Of a stretch of 9,859 nt of DNA, positions 1 through 7,433 are shown one piece after another. Location of the stretch: assembly GCA_964444795.1 (NCBI GenBank), contig CAYUIQ010000295.1, positions 1 to 9,859 on the forward strand, in the 5' to 3' direction. Each line of letters starts with the position of its first letter. Positions within the stretch are counted from its first letter, which is position 1. A program made the translations under genes and the position numbers. The notes under the pieces are model-generated. The model saw only the letters and a program-made list of their open reading frames with translations. It searched no databases and was not told where the DNA came from. This stretch comes from JABMRP01 sp964444795 (lineage in GTDB: Bacteria > Planctomycetota > Planctomycetia > Pirellulales > Thermoguttaceae).

Positions 1-792
1 GGTGAGGGACGCGATGGCTTGATCTTCGCCGCCGTGCTCTCGGTGGTGATGGGTGTCTTCTGTCTGGCGATCGTGCCGACCAACGAGTTGGCCGATACGG
101 GCGAGATTCCCATCCTGCAAGCCTTCTCCAAGCTACAGGAGGCCAACTTCCTCATCTTCATGGTGATCTCGCTGGTCGTGGCCGGGATGATGCAATTCTA
201 CTTCCTGGGCACGGCCCAGTTCATGCAGGATTCCGGGGTCCCGGGTAAGAACGTGCCCGCCGCGATGGCTATCGCCCAGGCCTGCCAGGCCGTGGCGACC
301 TTCTTCCTGCTGGGACTTTGCTTGGAACAACTCGGGTTTAAGTTGACCTTGATCGCCGGAGCCGGGTGCTGGCTGATCATGTATGCGGTCTACGTGGCCA
401 CCAAACCACGATGGCTGGTCGTTAGCTCCCAGTCGCTTCACGGCCTGGCCTACATGTTCTTCATTATCGGAGGACAGATCTTCGCCGACAGCATCGCCGA
501 GGAAGGGACGATCAGCTCGATGCAGGCGCTGGTCTTCGCCGCCACCACGGGCGTGGGCCTGTTTCTCGGCACGCAACCGGCCGGGATCGTGATGGCCCGG
601 TTTTCCGCCGACGGACAATTCCAATGGCGCAAGGTCTGGCTTGTGCCGGGCGGCATCATGCTCGCCGGCGTGCTCGCGCTGGTCGTTGCCTTCAACGATC
701 CGCCGAAGGCTGAAGAAAAAGCCCCCGAAGAGCCCGCACAGGAAGCCAAAGAGGTTGCCTCGCTATCGTGGCACGGCCATACGGTAATCTGA
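1..792 (+). CDS. MFS transporter, nucleoside:H+ symporter (NupG)-like, 5'-truncated
   Basis: This frame is open from base 1 to a TGA at 790-792, giving 263 visible residues. The N-terminal part lies outside the window. About seven hydrophobic stretches are visible, at roughly residues 7-26, 48-70, 88-108, 112-134, 140-162, 173-193 and 211-231, which fits the C-terminal half of a 12-helix MFS protein. Short segments such as QFYFLGTAQFMQD, the alanine-rich helix after PGKN, and the polar-aromatic run SLHGLAYMFFIIGGQIFAD resemble the NupG/XapB nucleoside permease family, whose members are usually a little over 400 residues. The family moves nucleosides across the inner membrane with protons. The last ~30 residues are a charged Glu/Ala/Lys/Pro-rich cytoplasmic tail. 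The substrate cannot be deduced from the sequence. A more general sugar or nucleoside MFS porter is the main alternative. Confidence 0.72.
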   Translation, partial: GEGRDGLIFAAVLSVVMGVFCLAIVPTNELADTGEIPILQAFSKLQEANFLIFMVISLVVAGMMQFYFLGTAQFMQDSGVPGKNVPAAMAIAQACQAVATFFLLGLCLEQLGFKLTLIAGAGCWLIMYAVYVATKPRWLVVSSQSLHGLAYMFFIIGGQIFADSIAEEGTISSMQALVFAATTGVGLFLGTQPAGIVMARFSADGQFQWRKVWLVPGGIMLAGVLALVVAFNDPPKAEEKAPEEPAQEAKEVASLSWHGHTVI

Positions 793-822
793 GAAAACCG
801 TAGCCTGCTGCGCAATTTCCTT

Positions 823-858
823 TTCCCGCGGGTGTCTTCGGCGGAACAGCCGCGGGGA
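823..858. other. GC-rich hairpin 30 bases after the transporter
   Basis: CCCGCGG at 825-831 pairs with CCGCGGG at 850-856. After one mismatch, three more pairs (833-835 with 846-848) close a loop around CTTCGGCGGA. Two weaker pairs (T-G and T-A) extend the base of the stem. Its position just after the transporter stop suggests a role in 3'-end formation or RNA stability. There is no T-tract after the stem on the + strand, so it is not a classical intrinsic terminator. Its function is inferred from position only. Confidence 0.35.
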
Positions 859-941
859 CGGGCGACCGTGTCGGTAGCCGGTTACCCAAGAATTCAGCCG
901 AATCCGCGACAGACGGCCAGGCTTTGGCAGCGCTTGATTCC

Positions 942-1017
<76 letters not shown>

Positions 1018-1085
1018 AACCCTAATTCTTAGCGCTGACAAAACACTAGCGTGAAAACCAAAATCCACCCACAAGAGGGGTAGGG

Positions 1086-1114
1086 TTGACTGCTCTAATC
1101 CCCTCAGGAAGACT
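1086..1114 (+). promoter_or_regulatory. Candidate sigma70-type promoter for the caspase operon
   Basis: TTGACT at 1086-1091 matches five of six -35 consensus positions. At a 17-base spacing lies AAGACT (1109-1114), which matches only three of six -10 positions but keeps the important A at position 2 and T at position 6. Transcription would start about 40 bases before the ATG at 1162. Short complementary runs GAGGGG (1075-1080) and CCCCTC (1100-1105) flank the -35 box and could form a small stem or an operator half-site pair. This is motif reading only. Confidence 0.33.
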
Positions 1115-1161
1115 AGACCTTCGGTTTTGCGTGACCATGAGTTGAGCCCTGGAGGAAAAAG

Positions 1162-2931
1162 ATGATAGGCGTGAATGCTCCCTTCTCGTCCGGCGGCGAT
1201 ACCCAAGGCACGGGCGCCCAGCGGTTGGTGTGTCTGGCCGTCGCCGTATGGCTGATCGGAAGTTCGGCCGCGACGGGGCAGTATCTGGTTCCCTACCGGG
1301 TTGAAGAAGAGACCGAAAATCCCTACCAGGGCCTGAACGTGCCCGAAGGCAAGACTTCGCAGTATTGGATCGTTCTGATGGAGGCCACGAAATTCGCCGA
1401 CGCCGCAATCGCACCGATCGACGCACTGGGCGACGACATGGCGACGCTGCACAAGCAGATCATCGCCTCCGGCGTAAGTGAAGATCACATGCGGCATTTC
1501 CACGGCCACGAGAACGCAACCAAGGCGAAGTTCGACGCCAGCATCGGTGACATCGGCTCACGGGCCAAAGAGGGTGATCTGGTGATCCTCGCTTTCGCGG
1601 GCTATGGAATTCATCTTCACGGCGCCGATTACCTGGTCCCCGGCGACGCCGACGTGGCGGCAATACGCCGCGCAATCAAAGGCGAGGGCGCGGCCGACTC
1701 GCTGATTCCCGTGAAGAACGTCCTCGAATCGCTCGATCTGGGGCCCGGTGTGCGAAAGCTCGTGTTGATGAACGTACACTCGATCGAGCCCGAGCGCCTG
1801 ATCGGTGAAACGCCGGACGAAGAGGCCGGGGGCATTCCGTTCGGTTCAGAGAAGCAAGCGATTCCGAAGAATCTGGCGGTTCTGACGTCGCGTTCCTTGG
1901 CACGGATGCCCTCGTTCGCATTCATGCGGGCGGAGAACAACAGCGAGGTTGCCCCCCGGCTGACCGTGTTCATGCGGATCGTGCTTGAGGCGTTCACCGG
2001 ATATGCCGACCAGCCTTTGGCCGGCGTTTCCAAAGCGGTCGCGCAAGGCGACGGCAGGGTCCGCATCAGCGAGTTTCTCCGGCACGTCGAGAACCGTTCG
2101 ACCAGTCGCGGGTATCCGCTACCCAATATCCAACACAATCTCGTCGACGACTTCGAGTTGTTGCCCTTTATCGAGGCACCGGTCGACCTGACCGAGCTGT
2201 CGGTGGCACTGGTCCGGGAGGTACAGGAGAACCTGTACGTCGCGGCTCTGAAGCTCCTGTTCGTTCATCACGACGCCGAGGCGGCGGCCATCGCATTCGC
2301 CAATTGCGCCGGCATGGAGGCCGACGAATCGCTGCAAGACAAGGCACGTCATCTGCGATACACGGCCTTTGCGGCCGCCGGCGACGCCGTTCGCGCATGG
2401 AGCGAAAGCCAATTGAACCGGGAGCCGCTCCGTGTCTTCGTTTGGGAAAACACGCGCGTCTACGCCGAAAAGACGGGCAACACGCCGACGGAACTCACGC
2501 TGGGCGTCGGCTACCTGCTAGAAATCGACGACTTCTTTCTCGACGACAGCAACAACTGCCGACTCCATTTCGCTCATGCACTGAAGTTGAACACGAAAAT
2601 CTCCAACACCAGAGAAGGCGACGCCTACGCTTTCACCGAAGAGGAAATCACCGCCGACGGGGCATCGATTGGCGGTTGGGTCGACGACGCGAGTCTGGAC
2701 ATGGTCCGCATTCGCCGCGATCACAACCGGCGGATGCAAGAAGAAGGCCGAGCACACGCCCAGGCGTTTCCCGCCGGCACGCCGCCCACCGGAAGAAGCC
2801 GGTCTGTCGGCGCCACAGCCGCCGGCGCCGCGGCGGGTCGTCCCACAACCACCCGCCAGCCCACGAGCAGGCCGGCGAGTTCGCCGGCGAAACAGCTTCT
2901 CAAGGCGTACGGACGGGGATTCTTGCCGTAG
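1162..2931 (+). CDS. Exported pseudo-caspase (catalytic His and Cys both replaced) with SH3-like domain
   Basis: The protein has 589 residues. The ATG is supported by GGAGG at 1151-1155, six bases upstream. Residues ~20-40 form a hydrophobic segment ending SSAATGQ, a likely signal peptide, so the protein probably acts outside the cytoplasm. Residues ~66-337 follow the caspase-like pattern of the fourth homologue at 7434-9173: the strand YWIVLMEA matches KWAVLIGV, and AFAGYGI...DYLVPGDAD matches AFSGHGV...DYLCPVGA. The catalytic His position is Tyr148, and the catalytic Cys position is His206 (LMNVHS in place of LVDACR). The post-catalytic element is kept as DGRVRISEF (297-305). It is therefore predicted to be proteolytically dead and may be a regulator, decoy or partner. 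Residues ~341-420 are helical. Residues ~421-512 look like an SH3-type beta domain ending in GGWVDD. Residues ~513-589 are a Pro/Thr/Ala/Arg-rich low-complexity tail. It is the first gene of a likely three-gene operon. Fold assignment is by alignment by eye. Confidence 0.8.
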   Translation: MIGVNAPFSSGGDTQGTGAQRLVCLAVAVWLIGSSAATGQYLVPYRVEEETENPYQGLNVPEGKTSQYWIVLMEATKFADAAIAPIDALGDDMATLHKQIIASGVSEDHMRHFHGHENATKAKFDASIGDIGSRAKEGDLVILAFAGYGIHLHGADYLVPGDADVAAIRRAIKGEGAADSLIPVKNVLESLDLGPGVRKLVLMNVHSIEPERLIGETPDEEAGGIPFGSEKQAIPKNLAVLTSRSLARMPSFAFMRAENNSEVAPRLTVFMRIVLEAFTGYADQPLAGVSKAVAQGDGRVRISEFLRHVENRSTSRGYPLPNIQHNLVDDFELLPFIEAPVDLTELSVALVREVQENLYVAALKLLFVHHDAEAAAIAFANCAGMEADESLQDKARHLRYTAFAAAGDAVRAWSESQLNREPLRVFVWENTRVYAEKTGNTPTELTLGVGYLLEIDDFFLDDSNNCRLHFAHALKLNTKISNTREGDAYAFTEEEITADGASIGGWVDDASLDMVRIRRDHNRRMQEEGRAHAQAFPAGTPPTGRSRSVGATAAGAAAGRPTTTRQPTSRPASSPAKQLLKAYGRGFLP

Positions 2932-2985
2932 TGCGTTGCAGCGGATGATCGATCGCGTGATTGGCCCTATTCGAAGGAGAGAGTC

Positions 2986-4998
2986 ATGACGGTGTTCAAG
3001 TCGAATTGGACAAACTCCCGCTCGGGGTTGTCTCGGCGCGAGCGGCGCGGCAGCCCCTTGCTGAGTGTCGTTTTGCTACTGGTCGGCTTCGCGCCGGCGC
3101 TGGCCGTGGCCCAAACGGCGGATACCCCGGCGAAGGACGTTCCGCTCCCGGCGGCGCGCCGGGCCTTGCTCGTGGCGGCGCAGAACTACGACAGCCGCTC
3201 GTTTGGCCCGCTGCCCAACGCGTGTGCCGAAATCCGCGAAATCGACGGCGCGCTGGACCAACTCGGATATGCCCAGCGAACATTGGTATGCGACGATGCG
3301 CCCGACGCGGGACGCAAACCTCGCAAGGCAAACATTCAGCGCGCGCTGGCCGAAACGGTCGCCGCGGCGGGTCCCGAGGATACGCTGTTCATCCTCGTTT
3401 CGTTGCACGGGCTGGCCGTCGAAGGCAACGTCTATCTGTGTCCGCTCGACGTCTGCGACCGCCGCCTCGATCTCGACCGGATCGACGAGGTGGCAATCTC
3501 CGTGCAGGCCGTCTACCGGCAGTTGGAGACATGCCGGGCCAAGCACAAGATTCTAATCCTTGAGATCTGCCGGACCGAGGTGGGCGACAACGCCGACGCC
3601 GGCGCGTTTCGCTCGCTCTACACTCCGCCGAAGAATACGACCGTCTTCTGCAGTTGCGCCGAGGATCAGCGGTCGTGGACGTGTCCCGGCCTCAACGGCG
3701 TGGAGTCCGACGAGCGTTCCGCCTTTCTCTTCCAGGCCAAGCAAGCCCTGCGCGGCGGGGCCGATATCGCCTGGGGGAACAACGGCCGGATCACGGTCTC
3801 CGAATTCGTCAACTACGTTACCGCCAACACAACCGACTGCGTCGACCGGCGGCTGGGACGCGAGCAAACGCCCCACGTCTTCGGCGAGGGGTGGTTCGAG
3901 ATCGGCAGCCTGGGCAATCGGGTGGAATACATCGACGTGCGGGTGCCGATGGACGACCGGCTTCGAGGGAGCTTGCAGCAACTGGCCGACGCCGGCAACG
4001 CCGCCGTGCGCCAGATCCGCCGTCGCGTGATGGCCTCCCGCGACGAATCGCTGCAACTGATGAACCGCACGCCTCGCATCGGGAAGATGTCAACCATGCG
4101 AAACGTTCGCGTCTATGCCGACGAGGTCGTGGCCGACGCGGCACGGCTGCGGTTGCTCGGTCTCTACGAGCACGACCTGGATCGGATCAAGACACTGTGC
4201 TTCGACACGAATATCCAGTTGACCAACGACCCGACCACGCTCTGCTACCGGGGCGACATGTATAAGAACATGGGCCGATACAGCGACGCGCTGGCCGACT
4301 ACAACGAGGCCGGCAAGGATTTCACGCTCTTCGCCCGACTCAACGCGCCGGTCTACAAACCGGGCGTGGGCACACCGTACGGCACAATAATCGAAGTCAC
4401 CGGGGCCGCTGAAGACACCGGGGCCAGTGAAGCCACGCCGGACGAATCGACCGGCCAGCAAGGCAAGCCCCGGGACGACGCGGAAAAGAAGGCCCCCGAC
4501 AACGAGTACTGCCGAGTGGTCGTCAAACGGATTGCCGACAGTGGAAAGACCAAGTGGATGAACGTCGTGATCCACGACCTGGGCGGCGAGCCGATTAACG
4601 CCTGGGTCCTGGCGAGCGATGTGATGTGGTCGTCCGATCTGGCCGAATACTATTGGATCTCCTCCGGCATGCGGTCCCAGCGATACCGCAATGCCGTGGC
4701 CGTGATTCAGACCAAGGTCCAGCGGATACACACCGCCATTGGCGCGTACGACACGGTGGCGAGGCTATTGTCCATGGGTGGCATCCCGCTGCCCTCCATC
4801 GGCGGCTATGCTCAGATGGCCGAGCAAGCCATCCGGCGGACCGTCCACAGTCGCATCGCGATCCGACGGGGCACCGCGTATGGTTTGGTGGGCCGGGAGT
4901 ACATTGATACCTGGTGGCGGCTGCAGCAGCGTTTCCTTGAGCAGCAGTTGTCGCCGCCGGTGGAAGGGGCGAAATCGACGATCCTGTTCCAGGACTGA
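2986..4998 (+). CDS. Exported caspase-like protease, variant active site, with TPR-like and interrupted SH3-like regions
   Basis: The protein has 670 residues. AAGGAG at 2974-2979 lies six bases before the ATG, and the gap from the previous gene is 54 bases. The signal peptide is long: Arg-rich RRERR at 18-22, a hydrophobic core at ~24-42, and a probable cut after AVA (residue 42). The caspase-like domain spans ~55-315. The catalytic His is His141 in VSLHG, where the family usually has SGHG. The catalytic Cys is Cys195 in LEICRT, where the family usually has DAC. Both catalytic residues are kept, so activity is possible, but the Gly to Leu and Asp to Glu changes may alter specificity. The post-catalytic element is NGRITVSEF (266-274), followed by REQTP. 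The domain is rich in Cys (80, 102, 152, 157, 183, 222, 224, 233, 285), which suits disulfides in an exported protein. One TPR-like repeat spans ~417-446. An SH3-like domain at ~447-548 is split by an acidic linker (~473-506) and ends INAWVLASDV. The C-terminus (~551-660) is helical. Substrate unknown. Confidence 0.83.
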   Translation: MTVFKSNWTNSRSGLSRRERRGSPLLSVVLLLVGFAPALAVAQTADTPAKDVPLPAARRALLVAAQNYDSRSFGPLPNACAEIREIDGALDQLGYAQRTLVCDDAPDAGRKPRKANIQRALAETVAAAGPEDTLFILVSLHGLAVEGNVYLCPLDVCDRRLDLDRIDEVAISVQAVYRQLETCRAKHKILILEICRTEVGDNADAGAFRSLYTPPKNTTVFCSCAEDQRSWTCPGLNGVESDERSAFLFQAKQALRGGADIAWGNNGRITVSEFVNYVTANTTDCVDRRLGREQTPHVFGEGWFEIGSLGNRVEYIDVRVPMDDRLRGSLQQLADAGNAAVRQIRRRVMASRDESLQLMNRTPRIGKMSTMRNVRVYADEVVADAARLRLLGLYEHDLDRIKTLCFDTNIQLTNDPTTLCYRGDMYKNMGRYSDALADYNEAGKDFTLFARLNAPVYKPGVGTPYGTIIEVTGAAEDTGASEATPDESTGQQGKPRDDAEKKAPDNEYCRVVVKRIADSGKTKWMNVVIHDLGGEPINAWVLASDVMWSSDLAEYYWISSGMRSQRYRNAVAVIQTKVQRIHTAIGAYDTVARLLSMGGIPLPSIGGYAQMAEQAIRRTVHSRIAIRRGTAYGLVGREYIDTWWRLQQRFLEQQLSPPVEGAKSTILFQD

Positions 4999-5074
4999 TC
5001 TCACACGGCTGAATGAGCCAAGTGACCGTCTCGGGGCGGCCGCTCGTGCCCGACGGGGAAGAGAAAGACACACC

Positions 5075-7402
5075 ATGACCGCAAGCACATCGAACCGCCG
5101 TCGCCCAATTTCCCGACGTCGCCACTGGCCGTCGCTCGTGACGGCCGTCCTTCTGGGCTCCGCACTTGCCTCTTCGCTCGACTCCTCTCGCGCCGCGGAG
5201 CAAGTTCCGACGTATCGCAAGCCGTGCCAGGCATTCCTTGTCGGCCAGACCGAGTTTCGCTGCGCGCGACTGCCCAGCCTGCCCGGCGTGGCCAACGACG
5301 TCACGCGATTGGCCGCCACGATCCACCGCGACGAAGACTACGACGTGACGGTATACGATCCGAAGCTCGGGTTGAAGCGTTATCGCGTGGAGAAAGGCCT
5401 TGAGACGGTCGACGACTCCCCGCCGACGAAGAGTTTCACCGACGCGGCCGAGCAGTTCAAAGGCCACGTCGAGCGGTGGCTCGACGCGATTCCCGACGAC
5501 TGCGAACTCGTTCTTTTCTATCTATCGAGCCACGGCGTGGTCGACGAGGGCGGTCAGTTCTTTATCGCCTTGGAGGATTCCGAAGTCGAAATCGGCGCCA
5601 AGCCGGGGGTGGTCGCCAAGGCATCGGGCATTCCTTACGCATGGCTCCACCGGACCCTTGATCAGTGCAAGGCGAAAACGGTGGTGCTGGTGATTGACGC
5701 TTGTTACGCGGGCGGCGGAAAAGCGACCGGCCCACGAGACGGCGGAGCGTTGGCCGGTCAACCCAAGCCGTCGGGAAAGGTGCTGGTGATGGCCAGCAGC
5801 CGCGGGAACCAGCAGAGCCTGATGTATCCCGAGGTTCGCCAATCGCTATTCAGCTTCTGGTTCGATCAGGCCATGAAAGGCCAGGCCGACACACGGCATC
5901 CCAAGGGAGCCGTCGATTTCAACGAAGTTTATGACTACGTCAAGGAGAAAGTCGAATTCGTCGCTCCGACGATCCATCCGAACAGTCCACGTCGTCAAAC
6001 CCCCGTCTGCCAGATCCCCATGGACGTCGATCCAAGGCAAGTGATGGTTCATCCCCCACCGCTTTCGTTGGACGAGTTGCTGGAAAACTCGGCCGAACTG
6101 ATCGACCGAGAGCTACAACTCCGTCCAGATATCGAGAGAGTGTGCGTCCTACAGTTTCGCTCAAGCGCCATGGCCACCGGCCAGGGCTTCCATTTCCCGA
6201 ATCTGCGTAACACGATCGCCGATGAATTGACCACCTTGCTGTGCCGTCGCGCGGCTCGACACGGTGCGTACGAAGTGCTCAATAACGAACACGTCCACGA
6301 CGATCTTTCCGGTCGCAAGAAGACCCGCGAAGCGGTGCTCAAGGCGGTCAAACCGATGCAGGATTGCACCGCGGCCGTCGTTACCGGCGAAATCGAGCCG
6401 TGTTTCGGCGCCGGGCCCAACGCCCGGGAAACAACGCGCGGCACCCGGCCAACGGCGCACGACGCTCTGGGGCTGGAAGACGATCAGGCCCTGGTCAGCT
6501 TGAGCATCAAGCTCGGCTACAAGGGCGACGTCGTTCCGTTCGCCGAATCCGGCGGCGTGGCGCAATATGGCGTCTTGACTCCCGGACAAGCGTACGCCGC
6601 GCAGCCGGTCGACGTGCCGCCCGTTCTGATTCCCCCCGATCCAATCATGAACAAGCCGGGGGAAATTGCCGGCTTCTCACCTTCGCAAATGCGCGACCAA
6701 TTGGAAGAGATCCGAGCAAACCAGGGCGCGGCCGTTCCCGAGCCGTCCACTTGGGGGCACCCCGAATGCCCCTTCGACGCCTACGTCTTGGTCGACGGAA
6801 AGACCACCAGGCAACCCACCAAGCTCAAGGACGGCGTCTGTTACGTTCCGCTGGCAAAAGGCGACAAGTACGCCATCCGATTCATCTGCCGAGCGCGGGA
6901 CGACCACGAGCGGGGGCCCCAGCCGCTTGCCTTCGTGCGGGTGTTGGTCGACGGCCGAAACGTATTGCCCGAGCCGGTCGACGTCTGTCGAAACGGAATC
7001 CATACGGTGGCCGGACAGGCCGTCTGCCGAATGGCCAAGCCGGTCGATCTGGATCACGCCCGGCCCTTTCTCATCACCAAGCCCGGCACGTATCCCGTTT
7101 ATGGGTTCGTCGAGCGACTTCCCGACGTCGGGAAATCCGAGGCCACGGCTCGCCGCTTCACGGTGGCCGACGCGCCGCCCAAGGACATTCGAGACGAGGA
7201 CCAAATCCGCGACCAGACCGGTATCATCACCGTCGCCTTCTATCAGCCGGTCGCGCGAACCGCACACCGGGGGAGAGTTACCATTCCCGGCGATCCGGCG
7301 CGAATCACCCTCCGGCTCGTCAACACACCCTACGTGCCGGGCGAGATCCACGCGATCCACACCTTCCGATACGTGTCCTGGGACGAATTCAGCAAACTCT
7401 GA
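5075..7402 (+). CDS. Exported caspase-like protease (intact SHG/DAC dyad) with CsgG-like and C-terminal beta domains
   Basis: The protein has 775 residues. I chose the ATG at 5075, 76 bases after the previous gene, because it starts a basic n-region (NRRR, SRRRHW), a hydrophobic core (~19-33) and a cut site near SRA-AEQ (residue 40). The twin-Arg start could suggest Tat or Sec export. The Shine-Dalgarno match (GGGGAAGAG, 5055-5063) is weak and 11 bases away. The caspase-like domain (~49-320) has His153 in YLSSHG and Cys210 in VIDACYAGG, with Asp208 beside it. It also has VLVMASSRGNQ (236-246), typical of the strand after the active site, and KGAVDFNEV (277-285) followed by RRQTP. Residues ~333-500 (RVCVLQF, then IADELTTLLC and YEVLNNEHV) resemble the CsgG/FlgO/TolB-N alpha-beta fold. 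Residues ~563-725 (KYAIRF, VRVLVDGRNVL, ARRFTVADA, GIITVAFY) match a beta-sandwich seen in many uncharacterised bacterial proteins. The caspase call is firm, and the two later modules are tentative. It is the last gene of the operon. Confidence 0.87.
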   Translation: MTASTSNRRRPISRRRHWPSLVTAVLLGSALASSLDSSRAAEQVPTYRKPCQAFLVGQTEFRCARLPSLPGVANDVTRLAATIHRDEDYDVTVYDPKLGLKRYRVEKGLETVDDSPPTKSFTDAAEQFKGHVERWLDAIPDDCELVLFYLSSHGVVDEGGQFFIALEDSEVEIGAKPGVVAKASGIPYAWLHRTLDQCKAKTVVLVIDACYAGGGKATGPRDGGALAGQPKPSGKVLVMASSRGNQQSLMYPEVRQSLFSFWFDQAMKGQADTRHPKGAVDFNEVYDYVKEKVEFVAPTIHPNSPRRQTPVCQIPMDVDPRQVMVHPPPLSLDELLENSAELIDRELQLRPDIERVCVLQFRSSAMATGQGFHFPNLRNTIADELTTLLCRRAARHGAYEVLNNEHVHDDLSGRKKTREAVLKAVKPMQDCTAAVVTGEIEPCFGAGPNARETTRGTRPTAHDALGLEDDQALVSLSIKLGYKGDVVPFAESGGVAQYGVLTPGQAYAAQPVDVPPVLIPPDPIMNKPGEIAGFSPSQMRDQLEEIRANQGAAVPEPSTWGHPECPFDAYVLVDGKTTRQPTKLKDGVCYVPLAKGDKYAIRFICRARDDHERGPQPLAFVRVLVDGRNVLPEPVDVCRNGIHTVAGQAVCRMAKPVDLDHARPFLITKPGTYPVYGFVERLPDVGKSEATARRFTVADAPPKDIRDEDQIRDQTGIITVAFYQPVARTAHRGRVTIPGDPARITLRLVNTPYVPGEIHAIHTFRYVSWDEFSKL

Positions 7403-7433
7403 GACCCCTTGGTTGGATGACGCCGCTGTCGGA

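Noticed and set aside
2669..2989. A frameshift in the pseudo-caspase tail, with the real C-terminus in the second frame (Pro/Arg-rich)
   Set aside because: The main frame keeps G/C-rich third positions to its stop. The alternative frame has no conserved motif and would run into the next start.
5031..5053. Small stem (TCGGG with CCCGA) between the second and third caspase genes, as a terminator
   Set aside because: Only five base pairs with a 13-base loop and no T-tract; it is too weak to support a terminator inside the likely operon.
4739..5074. A 112-residue N-terminal extension of the third caspase homologue, in frame from 4739
   Set aside because: It would overlap the end of the previous gene by 260 bases and bury the signal peptide. 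The ATG at 5075 gives a proper exported N-terminus.
1162..7402. Link to a CRISPR type III-E (TPR-CHAT, Craspase) system because of the caspase-like and TPR-like parts
   Set aside because: There is no Cas gene or repeat-spacer array in the window, and the proteins carry export signals, which does not fit a cytoplasmic CRISPR effector.
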